Below, piece after piece: positions 29,802 through 42,625 of a stretch of DNA of 64,000 nucleotides. Every line of letters starts with the position of its first letter. The stretch's first letter is position 1. The stretch is from the NCBI GenBank assembly GCA_008933995.1, contig WARS01000030.1, positions 6,245,304 through 6,309,303 of the forward strand. Direction: 5' to 3'. The position numbers and the translations under genes were made by a program. The stretch is from Datnioides undecimradiatus (taxonomy: Eukaryota; Chordata; Actinopteri; Lobotiformes; Datnioididae). The notes beneath the pieces are model-generated. The model did no database searches. It saw nothing but the letters and a program-made list of their open reading frames with translations, and was not told the origin of the DNA.

Positions 29802-32800
29802 TCACCAAGAATTTTCCTTGTTATTGTTGCCAACAAAGCCATCCATGGAGGCCTGCAGAGAGCAGAGGAGATGGAGTTATTCAAAAGGTAAAGTAAAACA
29901 TTTAAAAACAGGATCATCTTCAGTACTGAATTCTGAATGCCTGCAGGTGATCACAATGACACGAGAAAGCTCTGCACTCACCTGCATGAGCAGCCTCTCC
30001 TTCCTCAGTTTCTTGTAGAAGACAAGAACATCTGGATCTGCCCTGACCACACGAGGGTCAAAGTCCATGACCCTTAGACCCTCCAGGCTCCGAGCACGAG
30101 ACAAAGCTACGTATGCTTGGCCACTCTCAAACACACGTGCCAGGGAGATTTCCACACAGTCCAGTGTCATTCCCTATAATAAATGGCAAAAACCCCCAAC
30201 TGTGACCAATGGGTTGGTATGCAAAAGCAAGTTTCAAACCCAGAATTCACTTGTTGTTTAAATTAAATCATTCTGCACTGATAGATATTTCAGTATCTGG
30301 CACAAAATGTTTCCAGAAACAAGTTTTATGCACAGCTTTTCGAGAAAATATGTAGGATTTAGAATAGAATCAAATAAAAAGAAAGTCCTTATTGTCACCG
30401 TATAACAGAGCACACAATGAAATTGGGAGTGCTGCTCCGTTTGGTGTTGGCAATTTTCAAGAATGAAAAATGCCGTAAAATTAAAAATGAAATAAAATAA
30501 AATGGAATAAAATATTTTTTCCTAATATTTACAGTTATAAGTGTAATTGCACATAGGAGTATTGTTGCATGGGGCAATGCCCATGTAGGAATAATATTGC
30601 ATGTGTATTCAAGTATATAAGAATAATATTGCAATAAAATAATATTCAGTTTTGTACCAGGTGAGCAGTGTAGTGAGGGTGACTGTTTATTGTGAGCTTT
30701 GTTTTCTTGTGTTCAGAGCGCTGATGGCTCTGGGGAAGAAACTGTCCCTGAGTGTTTGTACGGGTTTTGTGGGCTCTGTAGTGCAGGCCTGAGGGCAACA
30801 GGTTGAACAGGTGATGGCCAGGGTGAGAGGGGACCACGACAATGTACGTGGTTCTGCTGAGGTAGTGTGATCAGCAGCCAATGATCTTCTGGGCAGTGTT
30901 GATCACTCTCTGCAGTGCTCTCCTGTCTGCTGCTGTGCACCAAGCGTAGCACTGAGCCATGCAGTTACTCAAAGATTCAAAGCAACACGGGTAATATCTC
31001 CACCCCGACCCTGCCATTCCTTTCCATTTTGTGCTTCTGTAATAACATCATTTCCCTCAGGGGATTAATAAAGTACTTCTATTCTATTCTACTCGCAGGT
31101 ATCGTAATGCTTTCGGCTTCTCATTTCCTGCAAAGAGATGCAGATGGGTGAGGGATTTCCTTTTTATTTCCCTGTACCTTTACTCCTCAGCTGTAGATCA
31201 AACATTGGTGACATTTTTGGTCGTGACCAATGAACTCAATTACCTTGAGGGTAACCAACCAATCATAGTCTGACATAAGCATATAGAATGTGGTGTGGGA
31301 GCAGAGTGGGAGCTGCTGGTGGTGAATGGTGAGGGCCTTTGTTAGATAGCACATGGGCAAATGACATGAAGTGTGGGTGTGTGCGCATCTCCAAATTCAA
31401 GCTAAAATACTTATAATTAATAGCTGCTCGGCTCTTTTTCCATCACTAACAAGCAGAAACTGCTAGTTTAATAGTGAAAGACGTTGTGGATTTAAGATGT
31501 GGAAGGCGGATTATAGATGCATGACTAATAACAGCTGAGGGCAACATGTGTCCTCCTGTAAACCAGATTAGCATACTCTCACACAATGAGAGAAAGTGCT
31601 TGGCTCTCCATCACAATGAACAGTAGGACTGAGAGAACAGAGGAAAAGACTGAAGCTGTAACCAGAATCCAGCCTGCAAACCAGACCTATACTGTATCAA
31701 TTAAACAGCCACTCGTCAAAGCAACCTGTTTTAGCAGTTAGTTTAAAATGGCAAAATGTATGTCTTTATGTAATATAGCAGAAGATTATAAACATGTGAT
31801 GTTTGATGACATTTTAATGTTGTACAAGAAGCACTACTGAGGACAATGACCCAGCTCAGTCAGCCATGTTTGGCTGTCGAGAGGAGATTGTAAATTCAGA
31901 ACTAATTAGTTTCGGTGTAATGCAATTTAAAACAAATATTCATCAAATGAGGCATCCATTCAAAAGAGACCCACACCGGTGTCCCATAGCAACACTGAGC
32001 AATGTCCTCAAAGGCAAAGCAAATCCTCACTAAGTGGCATTACTTTTTTATTTTTGTACACTTTGTAGTGACACACTGTGTGGCTGTGACTGCACCCACC
32101 TGGCTTTTGTGAATGGAGATGGCCCAGGCTAATTTGAGTGGCAGCTGCTGTCGACTCAGGTGGATCCCACCTCCGGACTTAAACACCCATCGTTCAGGTT
32201 TCAGCACCTCTGTGACCCCGCACAGGAAATGTACACGAGGGAGTCCTGAGGAAATAAGGGGGGGGGGGCTTTGCCTGTTAACACACTAACCCTAATAATT
32301 GCGAAATGTACATACTTGTGCACAAGTGAATATGAGAAATTAATAGTTGCAAAATGGCATAACATAGTGTCTCACCATGCACAGACTAATACGTGTTTGC
32401 TGAGATGATGATAAATGAAACAAAGCCTAATATATTTCCACTTTGAAGGATCCGTTTGACATTTTACTTATTTTGTTTTCTTTCTGAGACTAAAGGAGGT
32501 TATGGTATCACACTCAACACTGCCCACTTAATATGGAGTGTGAGCCCGTAAGAGGTTAGCTTAGCATAGCATCAAAACGTGAACACATCGGCTCACCTGG
32601 TCAAAGAACAGAAATGAAAAGCCCAGACATCCACAGAAACATTTTATTTTCTGCCCTGCTTGCATGCGGATACAAATAAATACTATTTTCTAACTTGTTG
32701 TTTCCCCACCTGTTTTATGTCCATCTGCAAAGCTAAGTATCTCCAGGCACTTGCTGCATATTTATTACAGACTCATGAGAGATGTATCCATCTTCTGTTC

Positions 32801-33277
32801 TTCAAAATCTTACTCTGAGCAAGAAGGCGATGATGGCCTTTCGCAAAATGTCAAACTAATTACATAAGTAATCCCCTCCAGTTCTCTGGTCACTATGAAT
32901 ATATTTACAACTAAACAAAGAAAGATTTTCAATCAATTCTGGCTTATCTTCCAGGAAAAATTACAGTATAAATAAAAGTATAAAGATGTAAATAAACACT
33001 CACCCTGTTTTCCAGACTCGAAAGCCACCACAACCCCTCGCGCGCCATTCACCAGACCTCGAGCAACGTCTAGGTTCTTTGTCAGCATGACCTTAAAAAG
33101 GACGTAACACAATCAAGCTACACTCAAGCTGAGCACAGTGCTTCAGAGACATATCGAAAGTTCAGTGTTGCAGCCAAACTGCAGTAGGAATGGACATTGT
33201 TGAGAGTAAAAAAGGACAGTCCACACACACACACACGGACAGTCCACACACACGGACAGTCCACACACACGGACAGT

Positions 33278-33319
<42 letters not shown>

Positions 33320-35777
33320 GAGCTCCCACTTTGAGTTGGATGAGTCTGCTGACGGGGCTGTGAGCGTCTATAGTCTTCACCAGGGCTGGGTCACTGTCCA
33401 GTGCCTCAAACACACGCACAGACCCTGAGAGACAGCGAGACATCCATTAAACAGACAGTCATCATCATTGTTATTGATAATAGTGGTACTTCAGCATAAA
33501 AATATGATGTGGATATGCAAACATTTATGTGAGGAACAATCAAGCACCACGAAAATAGTTTAAGAAAATCCATGATAAATGTTGTTAGAGTGCGCCGGGT
33601 TTGGATCTTTGCATCAGGATATATAATCAGTGAGTAACACTGATCCAAAGATGTGTTGAAAGTTTAGTAGTTTTACCTTTTTGTAAAAACATGTAAATGT
33701 AGTTAAATGTGGTTACACCGGGTACCTTAGACACACGGTAAAGTTTAGAGATAAACAAAATGAATGTTTCTCTCTCTGCTTATTGGAAAAAAATCAATAA
33801 TATTGATTAGTTGGAGAGCTTCAGATTTCCTGTTTAATTATTTAGTAGCTCAAGTCTTAAATGACAGAATATAAGCATTCACAGTTCAGGCTTGAGCCAG
33901 GTGTACTTTTATATTACATGCACTGGAAGAATCAAATAACTCTGAGTTCAGCCTTAATTGCCTGAAAACACTTTACCCCACTGCCACAGTAGGCCAAATA
34001 CACTCTCCATAGGTTCCTGATGTCACCCGAGGCTACAAATTAAGAGTACACCAGAACAGGAAACGACAGCAGTCAGAAACCAAGTGCTGTCCTGCTGAGG
34101 CTGAAAATACCACCCGAGAGGAAACTGGTTTTAACACAGTTCTGATATGTAACTCCACACACAAATATCAGTTTTGCCAATTTTCACCTGGATTCGGGCT
34201 AAACAAAGTAAGTAAGAGCTCACACCTGGCAGCTGCTGCAGTTTGTTCTCGTTTGTGAGCTCCACGTCGTCCTTGTGCGTGCACAGCCTGGTCGCTAGAA
34301 TGCCGTCCCTCTCGATCTGATGGTAGGCGCTTTCCATCAGCTTAGCGGTCACTTCCTCTGTCACCCTGAATCAGAACATTTCCGTTAGAAAAAACAATTT
34401 TCCCAGCAAAACATACATGTTCTGTGGGAAAAATAAATGACCTGCTGTGACGTTAAGGCCTCTAAGGGCTAGAAATGCATTTACACAACATACATAACTA
34501 AACACCACATTAGACTGTAGAAAATGCATCTACAATGGGATCACACCAGCAAAAAATACATTTTACCAGTTAAATTGCTTGAAAAATGGACATTTCATCA
34601 TTTACCTGCCCACCCTCACTGCCTGCAGGAGGGAGATGAAGGTCTGGTCAGTTTGCCTACGCACTTCTGTTAGCTCCATGTTGAGCTGGATGACCTTACG
34701 CCAACTCCTGGCCTGAATGGTTCATAGAGGGATCCATTAATGCTCTTCAGGTCGTATTCATGACTACAAATGTATAGATGTAAAGCGCTGACTCACATGG
34801 ACATTTCCACAAGCAAAGAGCACAAATCAGTACAGATCCCAGTACACCACAAAATATGAATCACAGTTGCTTTAGAGGTGTTATTTTGTCTGGTATTTCA
34901 GTGTAAAAGACTGATTCACAAAACAAGAGAGTGATGTTTTAGGATCCATGAGTCTGACCTGGAAGCAGAAGCTGGCTTTTTCTTTGCCCTTAGAGACAGG
35001 AGGCAGCTGCAGGAAGTCGCCGCATACAATCAGCTGGATGCCTCCAAATGGTTCAGTGGACCTCCTCACAGACCTGCAACAGATCAGTGAGGAGCTGCAG
35101 GTCACTGATGATAAACATAAAACTTAGATATCGATGAAAGTGAAGGAGGATTTTTACATCCATTAATCTGCTGTGGGACATTTTCAAATTGCTTTTGTTT
35201 GAGAGTGAGACAAGCAGCTAATTTGTGAAACAGATAAGCTGGAACTAATGAACGTTCACTATTCATTCTCCACAGAAAATGGCGTGAATATCAAGTGGCT
35301 GTCAAAACAGTTGCAGACAGATTTTCTATCAATCAAATTAGTGTTTGTCCTTGTAAAACATGATCCGCGTGTTCGTTTCCATGCAAAATGTGTCAGTATT
35401 ATTCAGGACACATGAGGCATACAGTTTCTGAGTAAGTGTCCAACACAACAGTAGCTGTGACACTGTATCCTGTTGGTTTTGGTCCATTTGTAAAAAGTGT
35501 TTCAGCACAGAGATGGTGTGCAAATAATAATATAAAATGTCACACTAATAACAAAAACATTACATTTAAGCACCGCATTTGGTAAACCAAATAATTCTGA
35601 AACAGGTTAAAACTTTGGATTTTAGAGGTGGTTTCATTTTTCTGATGTCACAAGTTCAGAAGTTCAACCTTAAGTGATAAATGTATCATTAGGTTCTGTG
35701 GGCTAATCTGACTCTCAAACACTGTATCCTTAACAATATATCCATTTCAGGTAAGCATATAATATAAAGATACTGAG

Positions 35778-35813
<36 letters not shown>

Positions 35814-37752
35814 GCGCTGATGAAGACGGTTTTTGCCTCAGAAAATCTATATTTTACATCTCCTGATTCTATCCCGCTTTAACTCTCACTGGAGTTTAAT
35901 TTCATGTCCAGCTTTGACTGTGATCTCACCTGGCCACCGCCTCAAGCTTGTCAAAGAACTGGGCCTCCACCATGGAGACTTCATCGATGACGAGGTGTCG
36001 ACAGCTAGTCCAGTGCTGCAGCACCCCGGGCCTCAGAGCCAGCTCGATACACTGCTCCAGTGGGGCTGAGCCGGAGCCAATACCTGGAAAGAGCAGACAG
36101 AGGAGGGACAGACAGATGGTTCAAAGGAGACGAACATGAATAACACCCAAATACTCAGTTTGCACTCTCTACTGTATATTAAGATTTAATCAAAAACATC
36201 CCTTTAAATTGGAAGGACATCCAACACCCCCTCCTTAATTATATTAAAGATTCATCATTTGAAATACGCCATTACACAGACATTGTAACGGAGTCAAAGG
36301 TGCAGCTATACTTCAATTCAAGACCCAGAGACCTTTTCCATTTGTGTTAGAGAAGTTAGAGAAGACAGTGATCAGCAGGACTGATGTGTTTAGTTGATAA
36401 ACAGATCATTTTTAACCCTTATGATAATTACTTATTATGAAAAATAATACATTCTGACATGTGGTTGATGGAGAACAAACTAACTCCTGCCCATCTCTCA
36501 CCACTAATTATGAGCTATTTCCAGAGACACATTTGTGTCAGTCTATTGAAAGAAAAAAAAAATTCAGTTTCATCTCCCCTGAGACACAAAGACTGACCGG
36601 CAAAGTTATGTAAGGTCGTTCCTCCTATGTGGCATGCAGCCACTCCTGTGCTCGCTGTGGCAAAGGTGCTCTTTGGAGGAAGAGAACCCATGATTCTCTT
36701 CAGCAAGAAGGACTTTCCTGTTCCTGAAAAACACATATTCAGATGAGGTCAGCACAATGTCACAGGATTGGCTCATCTGTTTATTGCAAGAGAAAAATAA
36801 TAAAAAACATAAATGTGAATTATGAAAGGGGCTTTACATCATATTTTCTTGGAAAAAAAACCCAACATTGTGCAAAATCATTTATGCAAGAGAACTTGTA
36901 TTAGTTTAATGCCAAACTTGTATTGTAACCAATTTTATTTTCACACACTAACCTGCACTTCCTGTGAAGAAGACGTTCTTTCCGCTCAGCACCGCGCTCA
37001 GGACAGCTGCCTGTTCTTTATTCAGCTTTCGTGATGGCAGAGACAGGACGGGCTTCTTACTCGGGTTGGTCTTCACCTGAAATAACCAACACATAGCCGG
37101 AGACACAACATTTAATAGATCAGTCACAAATGAAGACATTGAGATGGTGTCCGAGTGTTTTGTTTTTGTGTGTGTGCGTGTGCGTGCATGTTTAACTCAC
37201 TGGGCTGAAGTTGGTGTCACTCCTTGACCTTTTGACCTGCTGTCCTGTTCCTGCCACAGTGGTCTTGTTGGTGCGGTCTGTCAGCCCTTTGGGAGCCACT
37301 TTACTTCTCAGCTCATTGACCTTCTGGATATCCTTCTGCTGCAGGGGGCTGATGGCCTCGAAGCTGCGGGGCAGACCGGCTTTGAGCTTCTCTCGGTCGC
37401 TCAGAGGCTTACCGCTCTGCCATGCCTGGTGTTTGATGGTAAGGGTTTTGAGGAAGAGGTTGAGCTTGTCGGGGGGACAGTTGGAGATGAGCACCTGGAT
37501 GTTTTCAGGGAGCAGTTTGACGGTGCACTTCCCGTCTCTGACAAACTTAGTAAAAAGTCGGAACTCTTTCAGGCGGTAACTTTGCGGGATTTTGCCGTCG
37601 TGGACCCGGAGGATGATCTCCTGAAATTCATCCCGGCCAAGGACAACAGAGGCTTTGCGGATGACCTGCCTCCGGGTGGCCTGGCCGGAGGTGTTTAGTT
37701 GCTCCACCGTCACACAGCACTGCAGCTGGGCACCGTCCTCCCCGGCTAACAT
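29802..37752 (-). CDS. pif1: PIF1 5'-3' DNA helicase
   Basis: Twelve coding exons on the minus strand: 37752-37201, 37076-36953, 36723-36598, 36083-35930, 35073-34959, 34712-34606, 34365-34226, 33424-33318, 33091-33004, 32245-32100, 30173-29982 and 29852-29802. All phases agree, giving 633 residues (human 641). PIF1 is a superfamily 1B helicase of nucleus and mitochondria that unwinds G-quadruplexes and R-loops and displaces telomerase. An N-terminal domain covers about 1-184. Walker A GSAGTGKS is at 223-230, the Walker B core VIDEVSMVE has D301/E302, and GDFLQLPP is at 337-344. The C-terminal motifs SIHKSQGMT (about 548-556) and GQAYVALSR (571-579) are complete. The ATG at 37752 aligns with the human start, but an upstream in-frame exon could extend the protein (see findings). 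Intron 10 (1.9 kb) carries LINE debris. Confidence 0.96.
30355..30960 (-). mobile_element. Truncated LINE (L2/CR1-like) 3' fragment in pif1 intron 10
   Basis: On the minus strand, broken frames at about 30960-30650 contain pieces such as [15 protein letters not shown] and DSFFPRAI. These resemble the very C-terminus of the reverse-transcriptase ORF of fish L2-type LINEs. The fragment then runs into a non-coding end with TTTCATTGTG..GACAATAAGG and a GATTCTATTCTA tail at 30360-30375. It is 5'-truncated, frameshifted and inactive. It sits in the same orientation as pif1. Confidence 0.55.
31035..31100 (+). mobile_element. LINE 3' tail with ATTCT repeats, opposite orientation
   Basis: TTTCCCTCAGGGGATTAATA followed by AAGTACTTCTATTCTATTCTA is the 3' terminal signature of a fish LINE in + orientation. 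It lies 75 bases from the oppositely oriented fragment, so two separate insertions or an inverted one are present. Confidence 0.5.
32510..32870 (+). repeat. Foldback-like interspersed repeat, copy 2 (pif1 intron 9)
   Basis: Starts with GAGGTTAGCTTAGCATAGCA. It ends with CTTACTCTGAGCAAGAAGGC and CAAAATGTCAA, the same end motifs as the copy at 2330-2670. No ORF. Confidence 0.5.
33214..33317. repeat. 17-bp minisatellite plus (CA)n microsatellite abutting a pif1 exon
   Basis: GGACAGTCC recurs at 33214, 33237, 33254 and 33271, separated by CA repeats (last units 17 bp). A pure (CA)n tract then runs to 33317. The adjacent pif1 exon ends at 33318, so the microsatellite itself supplies the splice donor on the minus strand (CAG|GTGTGTGTG). 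Confidence 0.9.
35777..35813. repeat. (ATC)n microsatellite in pif1 intron 4
   Basis: About 12 perfect CAT/ATC units. The surrounding intron (35074-35929) is otherwise AT-rich and holds no recognisable exon. Confidence 0.95.
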
Positions 37753-38330
37753 TGCTGCAACTTTACGCCAAATGCACGAGTTAGAAAGCACTGATGACTA
37801 GCTTTGTAGTATTTAATGTAAATGTAATGTTACAGTGCGACAATTCACGGAGTAAACAGAACCGTGTTTCAACCGCAGCTGTGCTTCATGCAATCAACTC
37901 ATCAAACATCGTGTTCTAAATTTAAAAACTATTAAACTCAACTGCGTGGTCAAAACAAACTTTAAATGTAGTTACAGGAACTTCACCTCTTACCTTTGTT
38001 TTTAAATAAACTATGTCCTAAACTGTCTTTCTTCCTTTCTGTGACCAGCTGCCCCACAGTCTCGTGAACGCCAGCACCGATTTTCAAATCTCCCATGCGT
38101 AAAATGAACCAATCGCTGAGCGACTCTTCCGGCCAATGAGGAGGAGGAGATTTAACAAAGTAACCAATAAAAATCGAGGACAGACACCCATATGTCTGTC
38201 CCAGCCAATCGCTGTCATCATAGCTGGGAACCTCACGTATGTGCGGAATACACACACATACATACACATGGCTATCCGGAAATTGAAAACAACTTCGCAG
38301 TAACGGCGCTTTGCTCACGATTGCAGGCTT
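37753..38330 (-). promoter_or_regulatory. pif1 promoter and 5' leader
   Basis: Four CCAAT boxes (38109-38113, 38133-38137, 38164-38168, 38205-38209) lie within about 100 bases upstream of a likely first exon. That exon ends at a good donor, AACAAAG|GTAAGAG (exon edge 37994), and an acceptor AGTCATCAG allows an exon from 37790. Multiple NF-Y boxes without a TATA box are typical of cell-cycle genes, which suits a replication helicase. Confidence 0.5.
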
Positions 38331-38364
38331 TTAAAGTAGGTTTTGATTATCACGTGGCTCATAT

Positions 38365-38486
38365 TAAATTCGTATATTCGCTCACTAAAACGCAGTATTA
38401 TCATAATCAATTGTAATATTAGCTGTAAATTCGTATATTCGCTCACTAAAACTCAGTATTATCATAATCAATTGTAATATTAGCTG
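38365..38486. repeat. 61-bp direct tandem duplication
   Basis: Two adjacent copies, 38365-38425 and 38426-38486, differ at one position (AACGCAG versus AACTCAG). Such low divergence suggests a recent duplication. It lies just upstream of the pif1 promoter. Confidence 0.95.
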
Positions 38487-41400
38487 TGTTTCGGATGAAA
38501 AACATGATTGGCCAATAACTAATCTCTGTGAGTTTATAGTGATGATCTACTGTCAGATATTTATGTTAATAAAAGGATGAGTGAGGGAGAAGTGACATTG
38601 GTTTGTATGGAAGCTAATGTTTTTTTTTTGAGCTGTCTATAATCTCTTATATCGGCTGAAAATATTTATGCAAAGCCAACTCTATCATTAGTAATTTCTG
38701 CTTTTAGTACAGTTGCAGAAAATCCATAAATAAGTAAGATGCAGGCCTACAATGTTATTATTGTTATTATTATTAGTATAAGGTCTCTTGTCCAGCCTGC
38801 AGGTCTGACTTCCTCATTTGGAGTTCATGCATATTAATGATGGCGGTTATGATGACAAAATGAACTAAATGTGAAGCTGGTTCTTCTTCATTGAATTGTT
38901 TCAAGTCAGAACCCTCTGATGACTCATCACCAATTTTCTTTTTAATAAACCAGGCACATATGCTACATCCCTCGTAGCACTGTCATTTTCAAATTGCTTA
39001 ACATTCTGTAGACAGCGTGAAGCTTCCCAGAAACTGATGAAATGGGAGAACATGTAGGTCAATTTAGCTGGAGGGAAGTGAACTGTGACAGGCCAGGAGA
39101 AGGTGTTGGAAGAGTGCGAGTTTCACGTACCTACCAACCATCAGCCAGGTACAAGATGAGGTCTCTGAAAACAGAAGGTGACGAGAAAGAAAAATTAATG
39201 AGGCAAGTTGATTGATGAAGAAAAACGGGATTGTCACACAAGAAGCTAGTGGGTAACATGCAGACAACCTTCTTGCACTGACATTGTTGAGTCACACTGC
39301 GGTTGATATTCCACAGTTTTGGCTTCCTGAATTATTTGTTCATTGAACAATGGGCTCAATGAAGAGCCTGTCATATGGTTCTATTGGTCGGTGCTGCTGC
39401 AGGTATGTATACACAGAAAAATGTATTCATATTTACCGCTGCAGTGCCTGAAAACAATAATCTCACCCACACCTGTGATGCTTTGCATATAAGCATGAAT
39501 ATTTCATTGCTGGAGTTAAGTTATCTTGGCAACTGTTGAGTCTTAGTTTTAGTCACTAAAACAAAAGAAATCGCTTCATATTTTATTTTACAGGGAAAAA
39601 TACATTGGATTTTGATATTTTTAGCATATATTGTATCATTAAGAGAAGTGCAAAGTATGACTATAGATGTGATCTAAAAGGGACGTTTATTCTTGACTTT
39701 AAAACTACATTTTAAGATTTTTGGGCACTAGGGGGGACAGAAAAACTCTTAAACAGACCCACAGACACACAGCCTGAATAGATGTAAAATATCTTACAAT
39801 GTTGTTATAGTTCACGTGTTAGAAAGCATTTGAGAACTTACACACGAGAACGTACACACCCTGCGCAGACACAAATCAACATTATGATCCCACTGGGGTT
39901 TCTTCACCAGCCAGACGCTGACTTTGTCTGTGACCCCTTTTAAATTTCATTCAGTGTCAATGCAAGAATGATTGAGTTATGCAGCTTTAAAGATTTTGCC
40001 TGGGGTCGTTACATGGCCTGAACATCTAATCTGTCTCCTAATGCTGTGAATTAAAATAAGTCTAATACATGAAATATTTCATTGTCTTACCCTTTTTTCT
40101 TGCATACACCTCTTTCTGATATAACAGTTAGAGTTGGAGTTGGAGAAACCTTTTGGTCCTTGTACTTCCAATTTAACATAACATTGTAAAATGGTGGTTT
40201 AATTAAAATCTCGTTAAGTGGATTTCCTTCATTGAAATACAATACATGTTTCTGCAGGCAAAATGTTAGTGAGAGTTCGAGCTTTTAAAATCCTTAGTCT
40301 TAAAATTTCCAGTGGATTTAAAACATGCTCAGCAGAATGAGAGGGTGTTGTAAAGGCATCAAAAAGTTTCCGTCTTGGAGATCATTAATGAGGATAGAAC
40401 ATTCCTGTTATGAAAAGCAACACACTCTGCGTCAGGCGGGATCTCCCTAACAGTTCAATTGGTTAACATCTGAGTTGTAATCTGAGGTGGTTTGTTCACC
40501 TGCGGGCTGTGGATTCCAACATGGGGGTTTTAAGTTGACTGTGCTTGTATGATCTGAGCAGAGGGTACATTTATAGTAAACACCAGCCTCTGATGTTGCG
40601 GCAGATCTTCCGGCCTGTGTGGTCAGTGTGAGCGCAACACATTGCGTGGCTCTGTCGAAACCACAACAAGTTTTAATACCCTGTTTTCCAGATAAACAGA
40701 AAATGGACAGCAGCAACATCGATTTCCCGACATTATGTGAAAATGGAAAGATCCGTCTAATGTGCATGACAGGAGGGGACATTTAAAAGCTTTGCACACA
40801 CTGCGCTTTTACATACATTTTGATTTCATAGAGCCAATGTTCCTCAGTAATAATGTGTATTCGAATACATTTTCATTACAGCTGAGTGTTTGTGAGTGTC
40901 CTGTTTTTTAATATTAGAATGCAGAGGAGGACAGTGTTTGCATTTTCCACCTGATCTTTAACACTCTCATCATTAGGTGGACAAATGGTGATTGTTGGCG
41001 CCTCTCATCACCTACAACCCTACACTGACCCTACTGTTGCACTGCGGGAAATGTGTTGATATTACATCATATACCAAACAACGGTGACTCACAAGATAAA
41101 TGTGAGGTCATTGTACTGAGTATTGTTGGTGTTAATGTTGGGCTCTTGACATATTTTTTTAATCAGAGCCGTTTCCTCTATTGTGCAGTGAGCTGCTCTG
41201 CTGGCACATCTGGCGCTATCTAATGAAGGTTACATCTGAACCATAAACGCGACAAAACACAGAGCAAAGGTGCTTATAGGTGAACCATTTTTGCATAATT
41301 TCTTCTCTCTTACTTTCTCTTTTCTTACTTCACTCCCTCTCTTTAGCCCAACGCATTTCTAAAGAGTAATAGAGCTACAGGAAGAAACACCCCTACTTGT

Positions 41401-41834
41401 ACCCTGTCAAAGTAAAGGGCACATCTGCACAACCTTTCCCCTATCCGTCCACCCACGTACAATGCTTATTAAATAATGTCTGCAGAGCTAATTGAGGGTG
41501 CAGAATCTCCTCCCAGTGAGCAGCATGGTGGGTTGCTCTTTAATATGCGCTCTAAGGTGGGAAATAACAGCTGCAAACCAATCAACCAGATTGAGTTTGA
41601 GCCTTTTGTGTTGTTGATTTATTTTGTAGGATCAGGGATAACATTGTAAGTAAACCCCTCATGTTCCAGAGAAGGGTAAAGAGAAGAGAGAATTAAACCT
41701 GGATCTAGCAAGCAGATTTCCTAAACCTCCATCTTGTCTGTTTGTTTTGAGTGAGAGGAAGTGAGTGGATGGAGGTGTTTCAGTGTGACTAACACAAAGG
41801 GTTTTTCCAACTGCAAATAACTGAGCGCAATTAC

Positions 41835-42625
41835 TGAAGTACTATACAGGTACCTGCACTTGAGTAGTCACATTTATGCTACTTTATATTTCAGTTTCTT
41901 TACATTTCTGGCAGAAATAATGCATAGCCGCTCATCAGACCTGCTGAGGTTGCTGTTGTCCTGAGTGTCCTGAGTCTTAACTCGAAACTGATGTGACTCA
42001 AAACCCAAACTGTGCAGGACCACACTGTCCTGGGAAAAGTTTCAATTGGCCTAAATACGCAAAAGGTCTCCTGCTAGAAAAATGTGACTTGTATGTTAAA
42101 GAGATTCAGGAAATGTTTGAAACTGCTATTCTTTGCCATTGTGAAGTGTGTGGACTGCAATAGTAAAGAGGAGAAATGAATGAATGCTGCCTGCTTAAAC
42201 CATGCAGAATATTTTGTATGAGCCACTGGCCCACGCTCCATTATGGATTACGAATGTATGAAAATTTTGGAGAATATGATGTTTGTTTTTTAGTGCTTAA
42301 TGTGGGCTTCACTCTGTTTTATGTGTTTTTGTGTGTGCATAAGGCAAAGGATAATAAATATATTATACAAATGGGTGTGCAGGCTTATGAGATTCACTTC
42401 ACTTCACTACAGGCTACACTGAAATGCTGCTGAGTGATCCTCTAATGTTCTATATTTACTACTGAGAAAGGAGCGATGTTGAATGAGTTATACTTTCCCT
42501 TTTGACACATGTTCTTGGTAATATTTCTGTACGTGTCCTCATGTTGAAGTTTCAGTGGAGGACCTTAACTTGTAAAAGTATTTTCACATGATGGTATATC
42601 TACTTTTACTTCTACTACCATGGCT
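41835..42625 (+). repeat. ACTTAAGTA-family repeat, split copy
   Basis: The left piece at 41835-41925 (ACTGAAGTACTATACAGGTA, TTATGCTACTTTATATTTC) and the right piece at 42555-42625 (ACTTGTAAAAGTATTTTCAC, TCTACTTTTACTTCTAC) match the two ends of the family. The middle has no recognisable match. Confidence 0.45.

Noticed and set aside
37211-37698. + strand frames of 122 and 89 residues opposite pif1 exon 1
   Set aside because: Antisense shadows of the pif1 N-terminal exon.
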